Positions 31,570 through 41,245 of a DNA stretch of 64,000 nt are shown piece by piece; positions within the stretch are counted from its first letter, which is position 1; each line of letters begins with the position of its first letter. Position numbers and translations under genes: made by a program. The notes beneath the pieces were generated by a model. The model made no database searches. It was not told the origin of the DNA and worked only from the letters and a program-made list of their open reading frames with translations. Source of the stretch: Bacteroidota bacterium (GTDB taxonomy: Bacteria; Bacteroidota; Bacteroidia; Cytophagales; Cytophagaceae); the NCBI GenBank assembly GCA_023458555.1, contig JAEWYS010000016.1:62001-126000 (forward strand). The letters are read 5' to 3'.

Positions 31570-33975
31570 ATGAAGATTTCATATAGTTGGTTAAAAGATT
31601 TTATTGATTTGGAGGAAAGTCCTTCTGAAATCGGGGCTTTGCTCACCGGATCCGGGCTTGAGGTTGAGAGTATAGAAAAACACGAGTTGATCGAAGGGGG
31701 ACTGCAAGGGCTCGTGATCGGGCAGGTCCTGACCTGCGAAAAACATCCGGATGCAGATAAGCTCAGTAAGACTACTGTAGATTTGGGCGGAGGTATAGTT
31801 GTGCCGATTGTATGTGGTGCGCCCAATGTAGCCGCAGGACAGAAGGTTGTAGTGGCAACAGTCGGTGCGACGTTGTATCCCAAGGGACACGAACCGTTTA
31901 AAATTAAAAAGGCGAAGATCAGAGGAGAGGCATCCGAGGGAATGATCTGTGCGGAGGATGAGATCGGACTGGGAGAAGGTCATGATGGTATAATGGTGCT
32001 TTCTACGGATTTGCCTGCAGGTACACCTGCTGCCCGCTATTTCAAACTGGAACCTGATTATATATTCGAAATAGGCCTGACGCCAAACAGAGGCGATGCT
32101 GCTTCGCATTATGGGGTAGCCAGAGATCTGAAAGCATTGCTTAAGAGAGAGCTCCGGAAATCGGATTATGCTGTTCCTGCTCCGGAAGCAACAACTCCTT
32201 TTTCTGTAGAAATTACCAATAATGAATCTTGTATTCGCTATAGCGGAGTTGTTATTTCCGGGATAAACGTTGCTCCATCCCCCGAATGGCTGCAAAAAAA
32301 AATACGGACTATCGGTCTTGCGCCAATTAACAACATCGTAGATATCACCAATTACATATTGCATGATCTTGGACAGCCACTTCATGCATTCGATCTCAAA
32401 AAAATTACCGGTGAGAAAATTGTGGTACGAAATGCAAAACAGGGAGAAAAACTTGTAACTCTGGATGGTGTAAGCAGAACATTGAATACCGGAGATCTGG
32501 TAATAGCTAATGAGAAAGAACCGATGTGCATTGCCGGAGTTTTTGGCGGACAGGAGTCGGGTGTTTCTGATACTACTACCGCAATATTTCTGGAAAGCGC
32601 TTGTTTTTTCCCGGACAGTGTCCGAAAGACCAGTATGGATCATGGTTTGAAAACGGATTCATCTTTCCGGTTTGAGCGGGGAACGGATCCGGGAATGCCG
32701 GTATACGCTCTGGAAAAAGCGGTAATGATGATTTTGCAGATTGCCGGTGGCAATGTGACTTCACCTGTATATGATATCTATCCTTCAAAAGTTTCAGAAG
32801 CTGTTGTTTTGACAAGTTATGACAGGATATCCATGCTGGTAGGTAAGGAAATTCCACGTGAAGAAATCAGAACGATTCTGATGAATCTGGATATCCGCAT
32901 ATGCAGTGAACAGGGAGACAGGCTTGAGCTGGCAGTGCCTGCTTACCGGACTGATGTAAAAAGAGAAGCTGATGTCATAGAAGAAATAATTCGTATTTAT
33001 GGTTATGACAATATAGAGATATCCGGAAAAATCAGCGCTGGATTTTTGGCTGATTTTCCTGCTCAGGATACAGATAAGATTAAAGCAATATTGGGTGAGA
33101 TGCTGGCTTCTTGCGGATTTAATGAGATAATCACCAACTCGCTCACGAAGCCGGAATATGCACCGCTGCTTGATATCACAGAAGGGCAGATAGAAGTACT
33201 GAATAAACTGAGTGAGGATCTCGGAGTTTTAAGGCAAAGCCTTTTATTTTCCGGATTAGAGGTTGTACAGTATAATATCAACAGGAAGCAAAAAGATATG
33301 AGGCTGTTTGAGTTCGGAAAAACGTACTTTAGAACCGAACAGGGATATCGGGAATACGAGAAACTTGCTCTTTTCATAACCGGTTCGGCACATAGTGAGT
33401 CCTGGGTGGAGAAGCAGACCCCGGTTGGCTTTTTCAATCTGAAATCAGAAGTGTATAAAATTCTGGATAAAATGAATATCCGGGGATATTCATCAGAAGT
33501 TGTACAGAATCATGTAATGAAATACGGATTGTCGTATAAGCTTAATGGAAAAGAGCTGGTTAACTTTGGTCTGATTAATGACAAGGTGATCAAAACCGCA
33601 GATATACGGCAGGCCGTCTGGTATGCTGAATTTGATGCAGAGCTTTTGTACAAGCTATATAATGCAGGTGTTGTGTATTCGGAAGTATCCAAGTTTCCGG
33701 AAGTACGCAGAGATCTTTCCCTTGTAATAGACCGGAGTATAACTTTTGCACAGATTAAAGCGCTGGCAGAACAAAAGGAACGGAAACTTTTGCAGGCAGT
33801 CAATGCGTTTGATGTGTATGAAGGAGCCAATATCGGAGAAGGAAAAAAATCGTATTCTATCAGTTTTGTTTTACTGGATAAAGAAAAGACACTAACAGAT
33901 CCGGTGATTGACAAAACTATGGAAAAGCTGATCACGGCTTTCGAAACAGAACTGGGGGCAGTGATCCGAAAGTAA
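31570..33975 (+). CDS. pheT: Phenylalanine-tRNA ligase beta subunit
   Basis: The 801-residue protein has the full beta-subunit layout: N-terminal tRNA-binding OB domain (about 40-150; CEKHPDADKL), B3/B4 domain with its proofreading site (about 210-390), B5 domain (about 410-480), the catalytic-like core, and the C-terminal anticodon-binding domain (about 705-801; SKFPEVRRDLSLV). It pairs with PheS, which is not in this window. Two short genes including zapA follow in the same direction, an arrangement seen in many Bacteroidota. Confidence 0.97.
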   Translation: MKISYSWLKDFIDLEESPSEIGALLTGSGLEVESIEKHELIEGGLQGLVIGQVLTCEKHPDADKLSKTTVDLGGGIVVPIVCGAPNVAAGQKVVVATVGATLYPKGHEPFKIKKAKIRGEASEGMICAEDEIGLGEGHDGIMVLSTDLPAGTPAARYFKLEPDYIFEIGLTPNRGDAASHYGVARDLKALLKRELRKSDYAVPAPEATTPFSVEITNNESCIRYSGVVISGINVAPSPEWLQKKIRTIGLAPINNIVDITNYILHDLGQPLHAFDLKKITGEKIVVRNAKQGEKLVTLDGVSRTLNTGDLVIANEKEPMCIAGVFGGQESGVSDTTTAIFLESACFFPDSVRKTSMDHGLKTDSSFRFERGTDPGMPVYALEKAVMMILQIAGGNVTSPVYDIYPSKVSEAVVLTSYDRISMLVGKEIPREEIRTILMNLDIRICSEQGDRLELAVPAYRTDVKREADVIEEIIRIYGYDNIEISGKISAGFLADFPAQDTDKIKAILGEMLASCGFNEIITNSLTKPEYAPLLDITEGQIEVLNKLSEDLGVLRQSLLFSGLEVVQYNINRKQKDMRLFEFGKTYFRTEQGYREYEKLALFITGSAHSESWVEKQTPVGFFNLKSEVYKILDKMNIRGYSSEVVQNHVMKYGLSYKLNGKELVNFGLINDKVIKTADIRQAVWYAEFDAELLYKLYNAGVVYSEVSKFPEVRRDLSLVIDRSITFAQIKALAEQKERKLLQAVNAFDVYEGANIGEGKKSYSISFVLLDKEKTLTDPVIDKTMEKLITAFETELGAVIRK

Positions 33976-33988
33976 GCGACGGGTAAAT

Positions 33989-34285
33989 ATGGCAGCAGAA
34001 TCATTTGATCAGCGTTTGACAAGAATAGAAGCATTGGCTGCTAATCTCGTTGATGAGCATTTTCGTCTGAAGGAAATGCTCGGAGCGGTGATTGAAGAGC
34101 GTGATCAGCTGCTACAATTGCTTGCGGATAAAGAGGAAGAAATTAAAAACTTTCAAAATCAACAGAAAATTACTAAAATTGTAACGTCAATATCAGAAGA
34201 TGCTTTTAGTCATACGGATTTGAAACTTATGATTAATGAGTATATAAGGGAAATTGACAAATGTATAGCACATTTAAGTGAATAA
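33989..34285 (+). CDS. Small coiled-coil protein upstream of zapA
   Basis: The 98-residue protein has no recognised family by eye. Residues about 8-57 form heptad-like, charged helix suited to a coiled coil (RLTRIEALAANLVDEHFRLK), followed by a second helix-rich part (about 70-98). It sits 13 nt after pheT and 14 nt before zapA. Size, coiled coil and context suggest a division-associated partner of ZapA, comparable to ZapB in other bacteria, but that is inference only. Confidence 0.75.
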   Translation: MAAESFDQRLTRIEALAANLVDEHFRLKEMLGAVIEERDQLLQLLADKEEEIKNFQNQQKITKIVTSISEDAFSHTDLKLMINEYIREIDKCIAHLSE

Positions 34286-34299
34286 GATAATCTTCCGGT

Positions 34300-34584
34300 A
34301 TGGAAGAACTTTCAATAAAGATTAAAATTGCTGACAGGGAATATCCGATGAGGGTATCGCCTGCAGAAGAAGAAAGACTAAGACTTGCTGGTCGTCTGGT
34401 CAATGAGCGATATAAATTTTATCGTGATCAGTTTGGTATAGATGATAAACAGGACCTTTTGGCAATGGTTGCTTTTGATTGTCTTGTCGAAAAACTGAAG
34501 CTGGAGAAGGAAGAAATGATCCGGAATAATTCTGTAGCGAACAGGATGGACAATCTCGAGAATCTGTTATCTTCTGCTTTTTGA
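34300..34584 (+). CDS. zapA: Cell division protein ZapA
   Basis: The 94-residue protein has the ZapA start (SIKIADREYPMRV, then EERLRLAGRLVNERY) and a C-terminal helix that dimerises by coiled coil. ZapA cross-links FtsZ filaments at the division site. It follows the small coiled-coil gene and precedes rny by 76 nt; in the gap no 6S RNA or other RNA was recognised. Confidence 0.9.
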   Translation: MEELSIKIKIADREYPMRVSPAEEERLRLAGRLVNERYKFYRDQFGIDDKQDLLAMVAFDCLVEKLKLEKEEMIRNNSVANRMDNLENLLSSAF

Positions 34585-34660
34585 AAGAGTAACTTATTTT
34601 TTTTGGCTATATACTTGTTCTGTTTCCCGTCTGAGTAACATAAAACATTGTTAAAAAAAG

Positions 34661-36226
34661 ATGGGTGATCCGATGTACATTATACTTACTGCAATTATAT
34701 CCCTGGGAATAGGGGTAGCTATAGGCAGACTTTTGTTTCAGAAAGTAATAACAAAAATTGAAACAGAAGCCCGCGATAAAGCCAAGTTGATTATAACTGA
34801 GGCTGAGCTTAAAGCCGAGTCTATTAAAAAAGACAGAATACTCGAGGCAAAAGAGAAGTTTCTGAAAATGAAGGCCGAGTTTGAAGAAGATGCCAATAAG
34901 AAAAAAAATCTCATTATTCAAAATGAGCAAAAGGTAAAGCAGAGGGAGACTACTACAGCAAAGCTCATGGAGCAGAACTCCAGAAAAGAGGCAGAGCTTG
35001 AGAGTATGAAAGAAAATCTGAACGCTCAGCTGGAGATTGTCAACAAGAAAAAAGATGAACTTGAAAAGCTGCGTCTGAGTCAGGTTTCCAAACTGGAAAA
35101 AATTGCTAACCTGTCGGCCGAAGAGGCTAAGCAACAGATTGTGGAAGCACTTCAGGAAGAAGCAAAATCCAAAGCGTCTTCAATGATTAAAGATATTGTA
35201 GAGCAGGCAAAGCTGACGGCTAATAAAGAATCTAAAAAGGTAGTGCTGGAAACATTGCAGCGTACTGCAACGGAGCATGCTATTGAAAACTGTGTTTCTA
35301 TCTTCAATATTGAAAGTGACGATATCAAGGGTAAAATAATCGGCCGGGAAGGACGGAATATCAGAGCCCTTGAAGCTGCTACAGGTGTAGAAATTATCGT
35401 GGATGATACTCCTGAAGCTATTATTATTTCCGGTTTTGATCCGGTGCGCAGAGAAGTGGCGCGTTTGTCTCTGCACCGCCTGGTACAGGATGGACGTATT
35501 CATCCGGCCCGGATCGAAGAGGTAGTGGCAAAGACATTTAAGAATATTGAAGAAGAAATTATTGAAATAGGGGAAAAGACTGCTATTGATCTTGGTATTC
35601 ATGGTTTGCATCCAGAGTTAATCAGGATGGTTGGAAGAATGCGTTTCCGTTCATCCTATGGACAAAACCTGTTACAACATTCCAGAGAAGTCGCCAAGCT
35701 TGCTGCTACCATGGCAGCGGAATTGGGACTTAATGCCAAACTGGCGAAGAGAGCTGCTTTGCTGCATGATATAGGAAAAGTATCTACGGAAGAGCCGGAA
35801 TTACCGCATGCTATATTGGGTATGGAACTTGCCAAAAAATATAAGGAGAACGCAGAAGTTTGTAATGCTATAGGTGCGCACCATGATGAAATAGAGATGA
35901 CCTCGCTGATTTCTCCGATTATACAGATATGTGATGCGATTTCCGGTTCCAGACCGGGAGCACGGAGAGAGGTAATGGAGTCGTATATTAAGAGATTAAA
36001 AGAACTGGAGGAACTGGCTCTTTCTTTTGATGGAGTTAATAAGTGCTATGCGATACAGGCAGGCAGGGAACTGAGAGTGCTGGTAGACGCAGATAACGTG
36101 AATGACGAAAGAGCCGGATTGTTGTCTTTCGAAATTTCCAAGAAAATCGAAGAGGATATGCAATATCCCGGACAGATAAAAGTAACAGTAATCAGAGAAA
36201 TGAGAGCTGTGAGCTTCGCAAAATAA
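34661..36226 (+). CDS. rny: Ribonuclease Y
   Basis: This endoribonuclease starts mRNA decay at the membrane. The 521-residue protein has an N-terminal transmembrane helix (about 4-22), a long coiled coil (about 25-200), a KH domain with GKIIGREGRNIRALE, and an HD domain with LLHDIGKV and AHHDE. Length and order are those of the family. The start at 34661 was preferred over the Met four codons later. It ends before a very strong terminator shared with recA. Confidence 0.96.
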   Translation: MGDPMYIILTAIISLGIGVAIGRLLFQKVITKIETEARDKAKLIITEAELKAESIKKDRILEAKEKFLKMKAEFEEDANKKKNLIIQNEQKVKQRETTTAKLMEQNSRKEAELESMKENLNAQLEIVNKKKDELEKLRLSQVSKLEKIANLSAEEAKQQIVEALQEEAKSKASSMIKDIVEQAKLTANKESKKVVLETLQRTATEHAIENCVSIFNIESDDIKGKIIGREGRNIRALEAATGVEIIVDDTPEAIIISGFDPVRREVARLSLHRLVQDGRIHPARIEEVVAKTFKNIEEEIIEIGEKTAIDLGIHGLHPELIRMVGRMRFRSSYGQNLLQHSREVAKLAATMAAELGLNAKLAKRAALLHDIGKVSTEEPELPHAILGMELAKKYKENAEVCNAIGAHHDEIEMTSLISPIIQICDAISGSRPGARREVMESYIKRLKELEELALSFDGVNKCYAIQAGRELRVLVDADNVNDERAGLLSFEISKKIEEDMQYPGQIKVTVIREMRAVSFAK

Positions 36227-36240
36227 GATACAGAACACAT

Positions 36241-36295
36241 AGTTTCAGACATAAAAAAATCCCGTTTGTAGCGGGATTTTTTTATGTCTGAAACT
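36241..36295. terminator. Bidirectional terminator with a 24-bp perfect stem
   Basis: Arms 36241-36264 and 36272-36295 are perfectly complementary with a 7-nt loop. The core CCCG/CGGG is flanked by A7/T7 tracts and then ten further mixed pairs. It lies between convergent rny and recA and is much longer than a minimal terminator. Confidence 0.95.
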
Positions 36296-36300
36296 TCGTA

Positions 36301-37374
36301 TTATTCACTCTCAACCTCTTCTGCTGCCGCAGCCTTTTTTGCTTTTTGAGGCTTATCCTGCGAGGTTTCTAATCCTTCCTCTCCGTTTATCTTTGCGCGG
36401 ATTTTTGCTTCAATATCTTCTGCCAGCTCAGGATTATCTGCCAGTATATCTTTTACTGCATCGCGTCCCTGTCCCAGCTTGTTGTTCTCATAAGAGAACC
36501 AGGAGCCTGATTTCTGAACGATATTAAGCTCAACTCCCAGATCCAGAATTTCTCCGATTTTGGATATACCCTCACCATACATAATATCAAATTCAACAAC
36601 TTTAAAAGGAGGGGCAACCTTGTTTTTGACAACTTTAACTTTGGTTCTGTTTCCAAGGATATTATCAGCTCCTTCTTTGATTTGCCCTACACGTCTGATA
36701 TCAAGTCTTACAGATGCATAAAACTTAAGGGCATTCCCACCGGTGGTGGTTTCCGGGTTGCCGAACATCACTCCAATTTTCTCCCTGAGCTGGTTGATAA
36801 AGATACAGGCACAGCCGGTTTTATTGATTGCTCCGGTTAGCTTTCTCAGAGCCTGTGACATTAAGCGGGCCTGTAATCCCATTTTACTGTCTCCCATTTC
36901 GCCTTCAAGTTCTCCTTTGGGGACAAGGGCAGCTACAGAGTCAATGACGATAATATCTATTGCTCCGGAACGAATAAGGTGTTCAGCAATCTCAAGTGCC
37001 TGCTCACCATTGTCAGGCTGGGATATAAGCAGATTCTCAGTATCAATGCCTAGTTTCTCTGCATAGGATTTGTCAAAGGCATGTTCTGCATCGATAAATG
37101 CAGCCATGCCACCCGCTTTCTGAGCTTCCGCTATACAGTGCATGGATAAGGTTGTTTTACCGGAAGATTCGGGTCCGTATATTTCAATTATTCTGCCTCT
37201 TGGAATACCACCTATCCCTAATGCAATATCAAGTCCGAGAGAACCAGTTGATATAGAGGGCAGGTCAAGCACCTTTTCATCACTTAGCTTCATGATGGTG
37301 CCCTTACCATAGGTTTTCTCAAGTTTATCAATGGTAAGCTGTAGTGCTTTTAATTTTTCAGAATTCTTGTTCAT
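36301..37374 (-). CDS. recA: Recombinase RecA
   Basis: The 357-residue protein has Walker A GPESSGKTT, the loop segments of DNA-binding L1/L2 (GVMFGNPETTTGGNALKFYA) and the typical MKLSDEKV start region. It forms filaments on single-stranded DNA for recombination and SOS signalling. The C-terminal tail is acidic and lysine/alanine rich. The upstream region has TATAAT-like and TTTG-like elements but no LexA box I could define. Confidence 0.97.
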   Translation of the reverse strand: MNKNSEKLKALQLTIDKLEKTYGKGTIMKLSDEKVLDLPSISTGSLGLDIALGIGGIPRGRIIEIYGPESSGKTTLSMHCIAEAQKAGGMAAFIDAEHAFDKSYAEKLGIDTENLLISQPDNGEQALEIAEHLIRSGAIDIIVIDSVAALVPKGELEGEMGDSKMGLQARLMSQALRKLTGAINKTGCACIFINQLREKIGVMFGNPETTTGGNALKFYASVRLDIRRVGQIKEGADNILGNRTKVKVVKNKVAPPFKVVEFDIMYGEGISKIGEILDLGVELNIVQKSGSWFSYENNKLGQGRDAVKDILADNPELAEDIEAKIRAKINGEEGLETSQDKPQKAKKAAAAEEVESE

Positions 37375-37554
37375 GGTTTTTGCAGGATAGTTATAGTGAA
37401 ATTAGTTTTTAGGCCGACATTTTCCAAACATTATAATCAATTCTTATTTTTTGAATGGACACTGGTTAAGTGTCTGTTTATTCTTATTTTGTATGTCCTT
37501 TGAATGTAAATCAAAGAAGATAGACCGAACTGAATCTGCGTTCTGATATTATTT

Positions 37555-38595
37555 ATGAAAAAAATAGTGAAGCATATCGTTTTCGTATTACTGATGATTG
37601 TACTGGGCGGGCTTGTATGGAATTATCAATTGGTGTATTATGGTCTGAAGCAGGGGGCGGGACAGCTCACTGTTGTGCTGAAGGCCCGTCCTGTTGATGA
37701 GATACTATCGGATCCTCTTTATCCTGATTCACTGAAAGTAAGAATCAGTCTGATTCAGGAAATACGGCAATTTGCATTTGATTCGTTGGGAATAAATTAT
37801 TCCGACAACTATACTACCTTTTATAATCAGGAGGATAAGCCGCTGCTGTGGGTGGTAACCGGAGCGGAGCCGTTTAAGCTGGTGGCCCGGGAATGGAAGT
37901 TTCCTTTTCTTGGAAGTTTTACATACAAAGGTTTTTTTGATTATGAAATGGCAGTGAAAGAAAAGGATGCTTTACTAAATCATGGACTGGATGCTGCTAT
38001 TGACGAAGTCGAAGGCTGGTCAACTCTCGGATGGTTTAAGGATCCCATATTGAGTAATATGCTTAAAAGACCGGCAGGTGGTCTGGCTAACCTGATTATT
38101 CATGAACTGACACATGGAACCTTATATATCAAAGACAATGTGCAGTACAATGAAAATCTGGCAAGCTTTGTAGGTGACAGGGGAGCTTTGCTGTTTCTGG
38201 AGTATAAGTATGGGAGGGGTTCTGATGAGTACAGAGATTATGTAAAGCGAAAAGAATTGTCGGCCGGTTATATTGAGCTTGTATTGAATGGCGCCGATCA
38301 GCTTGACAGCTTGTACGCCTCATTCAGAACAGATATGCCCTATGAAAAAAGGCAGGAGGCTAAGGAAGAGAAGCTAAGGGAGCTTATTGCCGGCTTCAAA
38401 GACTATCTGGCATATTATAAGGACAGGGAGCCCGCGTTTTATAACAGGCTGGACTCTATTAACAACACTTATTTTTTAAGCTACAGAACATACAGACAGG
38501 ATCAGGATATGTTTGAAATGGAACTTAATGAGTCATTTAATGGTAATTTTAAGGAATATCTTAATTATCTGAAAAGGACATATCCTTCTTTATAA
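37555..38595 (+). CDS. Predicted aminopeptidase (COG4324 family)
   Basis: The 346-residue protein has an N-terminal membrane segment (about 6-22) and a zinc-type motif HELTHGTLYI followed at a distance by NENLASFVGDRGA, where the Glu would be the third ligand. This is the pattern of the Pfam 'putative aminopeptidase' family PF10023. It probably acts in the periplasm. Its substrate is unknown. The gene is followed by two more envelope-protein genes in the same direction. Confidence 0.85.
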   Translation: MKKIVKHIVFVLLMIVLGGLVWNYQLVYYGLKQGAGQLTVVLKARPVDEILSDPLYPDSLKVRISLIQEIRQFAFDSLGINYSDNYTTFYNQEDKPLLWVVTGAEPFKLVAREWKFPFLGSFTYKGFFDYEMAVKEKDALLNHGLDAAIDEVEGWSTLGWFKDPILSNMLKRPAGGLANLIIHELTHGTLYIKDNVQYNENLASFVGDRGALLFLEYKYGRGSDEYRDYVKRKELSAGYIELVLNGADQLDSLYASFRTDMPYEKRQEAKEEKLRELIAGFKDYLAYYKDREPAFYNRLDSINNTYFLSYRTYRQDQDMFEMELNESFNGNFKEYLNYLKRTYPSL

Positions 38596-38653
38596 GCACT
38601 AACAAAAGCGAACCTGAAAATAGATTTGGTATAGGGTTTGCGTTATCACTCCT

Positions 38654-39469
38654 ATGAAGCAGTTCAATTTAAAGCGCTGGGTTATTATACTTATCGTACC
38701 GGTTCTATTTTCATTCGTCTCCGGACCTGAGAAAGATTACCGGCTAATGAAGAATGGCAGCTTTTTTAAAGGCGAGAAAATGAAGTTCCGGCTTCATTAC
38801 GGTTTTTTTAATGCCGGAGAAGCCCATTTTGAAGTCCACCCGGATTTCTATAAAGTCAATAACCGTACCTGCTATAAAATAACCGTTTTTGGCAAATCAA
38901 CCGGGGCTTTTGATATGATGATACGTATCAGGGATACATGGGGTTCCTATATGGATACTTCTGCGTTGATTTCGCAACGGTCATACAGAGATATTGAGGA
39001 GAATAATTTTAAGCTAAAGGAGTATGTAAATTTTTTTCCCTTGGAAGGGAGAGCACACGTAGAAAGACATCGTAAAGGGGAATTTCATGAAGATTATGTC
39101 GTTCCTAATAATGTTCAGGATATTATCAGTGGGTTTTACTTTTTGCGTACCGTAGATTATCATAGTCTCAAAAAAGGAGATATCGTAAGAGTGGATGCCT
39201 TTTTTGAAAATGAGATTTATGATTTTGCTGTCCGGTACGATGGAATAGAAAATGTTAAAACTAAATTTGGCAAGATCAGAGCGATAAAGCTGACTCCGCT
39301 TATGCCGGAAAACTCATTGTTTGATGGTAGTAATTCAATCACCTGCTGGCTGTCTGATGATGCTAATAAAATGCCTCTTAAGGTGAAAGCCAAGATGTTT
39401 GTCGGGGCGGTTGAAATAGATCTGGAAAGTTTCTCAGGATTGAAGAATCCTTCCTGTTTCAAGAGGTAA
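38654..39469 (+). CDS. DUF3108 periplasmic protein
   Basis: A 271-residue protein with a signal peptide or anchor (WVIILIVPVLFSFVSG) and a DUF3108-type beta-rich domain with FKGEKMKFRLHYGFF at the start and FGKIRAIKLTP and CWLSDDANKMPLKVK later. Family members are thought to be periplasmic beta proteins, with no proven activity. It lies between the aminopeptidase and TlpA-like genes on the same strand. Confidence 0.85.
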   Translation: MKQFNLKRWVIILIVPVLFSFVSGPEKDYRLMKNGSFFKGEKMKFRLHYGFFNAGEAHFEVHPDFYKVNNRTCYKITVFGKSTGAFDMMIRIRDTWGSYMDTSALISQRSYRDIEENNFKLKEYVNFFPLEGRAHVERHRKGEFHEDYVVPNNVQDIISGFYFLRTVDYHSLKKGDIVRVDAFFENEIYDFAVRYDGIENVKTKFGKIRAIKLTPLMPENSLFDGSNSITCWLSDDANKMPLKVKAKMFVGAVEIDLESFSGLKNPSCFKR

Positions 39470-39507
39470 AATTTTTTACCTGAATAAATTATTAATAATT
39501 TTAAAAA

Positions 39508-40875
39508 ATGAAAGTACATTTTGTTATATCCCGATGGACTCTGTCTGTCGGGTTTATCGTTTTTTCTCTTGCTGGTCTGGCATCAAAAGGTCCGGGTGTT
39601 TTAACCGGCACAATTCAGAATCTTGGGAGTTCACCCTATGTATATATTTATGAATTTCTTGGATCTGATCTGTTAAAGGTGGATTCTGTCAGGCATAAAG
39701 AGGGTCGTTTTTCCTATCCCTTGCGCAAAGATTTTCCGAGAGGATTTTATAAAATAGGGGTTTCAGAAGAAGCGTCCGTTGCGATGATTTTATCTCCCGC
39801 TGAGAAACCGGTTCTCTCTGTTGATCTGAAAGATATTGAATCTTCATACTCCTTTTCCGGTTCCGGAGAGAATCAGGCATATAAGGAATTCAACACTATC
39901 AATCAGCGCCAGAGTGATTTTTTTAACATCCTAAATAAAGAAGCTCAGCTTGCGCAGTCCCAATATTCCTCAGATGCTGATGCATACCAGAAGGTAATCA
40001 ATGATCTTCAGAAACGACTTGACTCTTCCAACACGGAGAGAAAGAAACAGGTAAATGTGTTGCAGGCTAAATATACCGGAACTTTTATGGAAAAGTTTAT
40101 GAAGATGTTTTCATTCGAAGCAGACAATAAGGAAACGTTTTTCTCACCGACAGATTTTACTGATACTGAACTGTCAAGAGGAGATATGCTGCCTTCAAAA
40201 ATTGCTTTGTACATGCAGCGTTTTGTTGCCCAGGATCTGGATAGCTGGAAAGAGGCTTCAGCGGCTATATTGGCTAGGGCCACCGTCGCCAACCGAAATA
40301 AGGAAGTTTTATATGGAACCATTATCCGGAATATGGTCAACTCAGATCTTAAGTATGCAAAAAAGCTCGCCAAACAGTATATCGCTGAGTTTCCCCAGAG
40401 CGCTACTGCAAAGTACTTTTGGGATGCTCTGCCTAAAGAACCCCCGGTTGCTGGCGAAGAAGCGCCCGATATAACATTGGAAACCCCTGAGGGAGGAGAG
40501 TTGTCTCTCAGTTCTTTAAGGGGAAAAGTTGTATTGCTCGATTTCTGGGCTTCATGGTGCGGACCTTGCCGTGCGGAAAATCCCAATGTGGTACGGGCAT
40601 ATGACGCATATAAAGACAAAGGATTTACAGTGTATAGTGTATCGCTTGATACAGACAGAAATAAATGGCTGAAGGCCATTGAAACTGACAAGCTTTCATG
40701 GGAAAGCCATGTGTCTGATCTGAAGGGCTGGCAGTCAGCGGCAGCCCGCCTGTATGGTGTAAGCGGAATCCCGAGCACTTTTCTTCTGGATTCTACAGGG
40801 AAAGTTGTTGCTGTAAATTTACGCGGAGCTTCTCTGCACAACAAGTTGCGAGAGCTGTTGGGAGACAAAGAATAA
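39508..40875 (+). CDS. TlpA-like thioredoxin with DUF4369-type N-terminal domain
   Basis: The 455-residue protein has a signal peptide, an N-terminal beta domain of the DUF4369 type (about 28-125), a helical middle part and a C-terminal thioredoxin-fold domain with the active site WASWCGPCRAE (C351-G-P-C354). It would handle thiol-disulfide exchange in the periplasm, such as cytochrome c or envelope protein maturation. This architecture is common in Bacteroidota. A very strong terminator follows. Confidence 0.92.
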   Translation: MKVHFVISRWTLSVGFIVFSLAGLASKGPGVLTGTIQNLGSSPYVYIYEFLGSDLLKVDSVRHKEGRFSYPLRKDFPRGFYKIGVSEEASVAMILSPAEKPVLSVDLKDIESSYSFSGSGENQAYKEFNTINQRQSDFFNILNKEAQLAQSQYSSDADAYQKVINDLQKRLDSSNTERKKQVNVLQAKYTGTFMEKFMKMFSFEADNKETFFSPTDFTDTELSRGDMLPSKIALYMQRFVAQDLDSWKEASAAILARATVANRNKEVLYGTIIRNMVNSDLKYAKKLAKQYIAEFPQSATAKYFWDALPKEPPVAGEEAPDITLETPEGGELSLSSLRGKVVLLDFWASWCGPCRAENPNVVRAYDAYKDKGFTVYSVSLDTDRNKWLKAIETDKLSWESHVSDLKGWQSAAARLYGVSGIPSTFLLDSTGKVVAVNLRGASLHNKLRELLGDKE

Positions 40876-40896
40876 TATGTGTACTGAATGCGGATT

Positions 40897-40947
40897 AAAC
40901 GAACTGCCTGAGCATGTGAAATAGTGCTCAGGCAGTTCGTTTTTTAT
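40897..40947 (+). terminator. Terminator with an 18-bp stem
   Basis: Arms 40897-40914 and 40925-40942 are perfectly complementary around a 10-nt loop, ending in a T run. Confidence 0.93.
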
Positions 40948-41175
40948 TTAAGAGAGGTAACGTAATCAGAAAAATAGTATTCAGGGATTGGGGGAGTCAG
41001 ATGGAATTGAAAGTATTATATTGATATATTGATTTTAGAAAATATACAGCCTTAATTGTAGCTGTTCCTTATACGTGTGGTATGAGCCCGCCTTGCTTTC
41101 TAATTGAGGATATGGATAATGGGGGCAAGCCGGATGGAGATTTATGAAGGAGATAATGATATTGAGAATAATACA
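40948..41175. other. Non-coding gap between convergent genes
   Basis: No gene or RNA was recognised here. The stretch is AT-rich at first and more mixed later (41080-41140). A 21-codon ORF near 41082 has no supporting features and was not called. Confidence 0.5.
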
Positions 41176-41199
41176 AAAAAGGGGCTTAAGCCCCTTTTT
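41176..41199. terminator. Palindromic terminator
   Basis: Arms 41176-41187 and 41188-41199 are complementary (A5-GGGGCTT and its complement); in practice a loop of about 4 nt forms. It serves the leftward beta-barrel gene. Confidence 0.85.
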
Positions 41200-41245
41200 C
41201 ATTTCTTTTAGAGAATATAATTTTTCAGGATTTGTTAATTAATTA

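Noticed and set aside
31591..32643. Long antisense ORF of 350 codons inside pheT
   Set aside because: It is the reverse-strand shadow of a clear pheT gene; composition and lack of motifs show no coding.
34585..34660. 6S RNA after zapA
   Set aside because: The gap is only 76 nt, too short for 6S RNA, and no long hairpin is seen.
40008..40868. Antisense ORF of 286 codons inside the TlpA-like gene
   Set aside because: Shadow of a gene with a clear thioredoxin active site.
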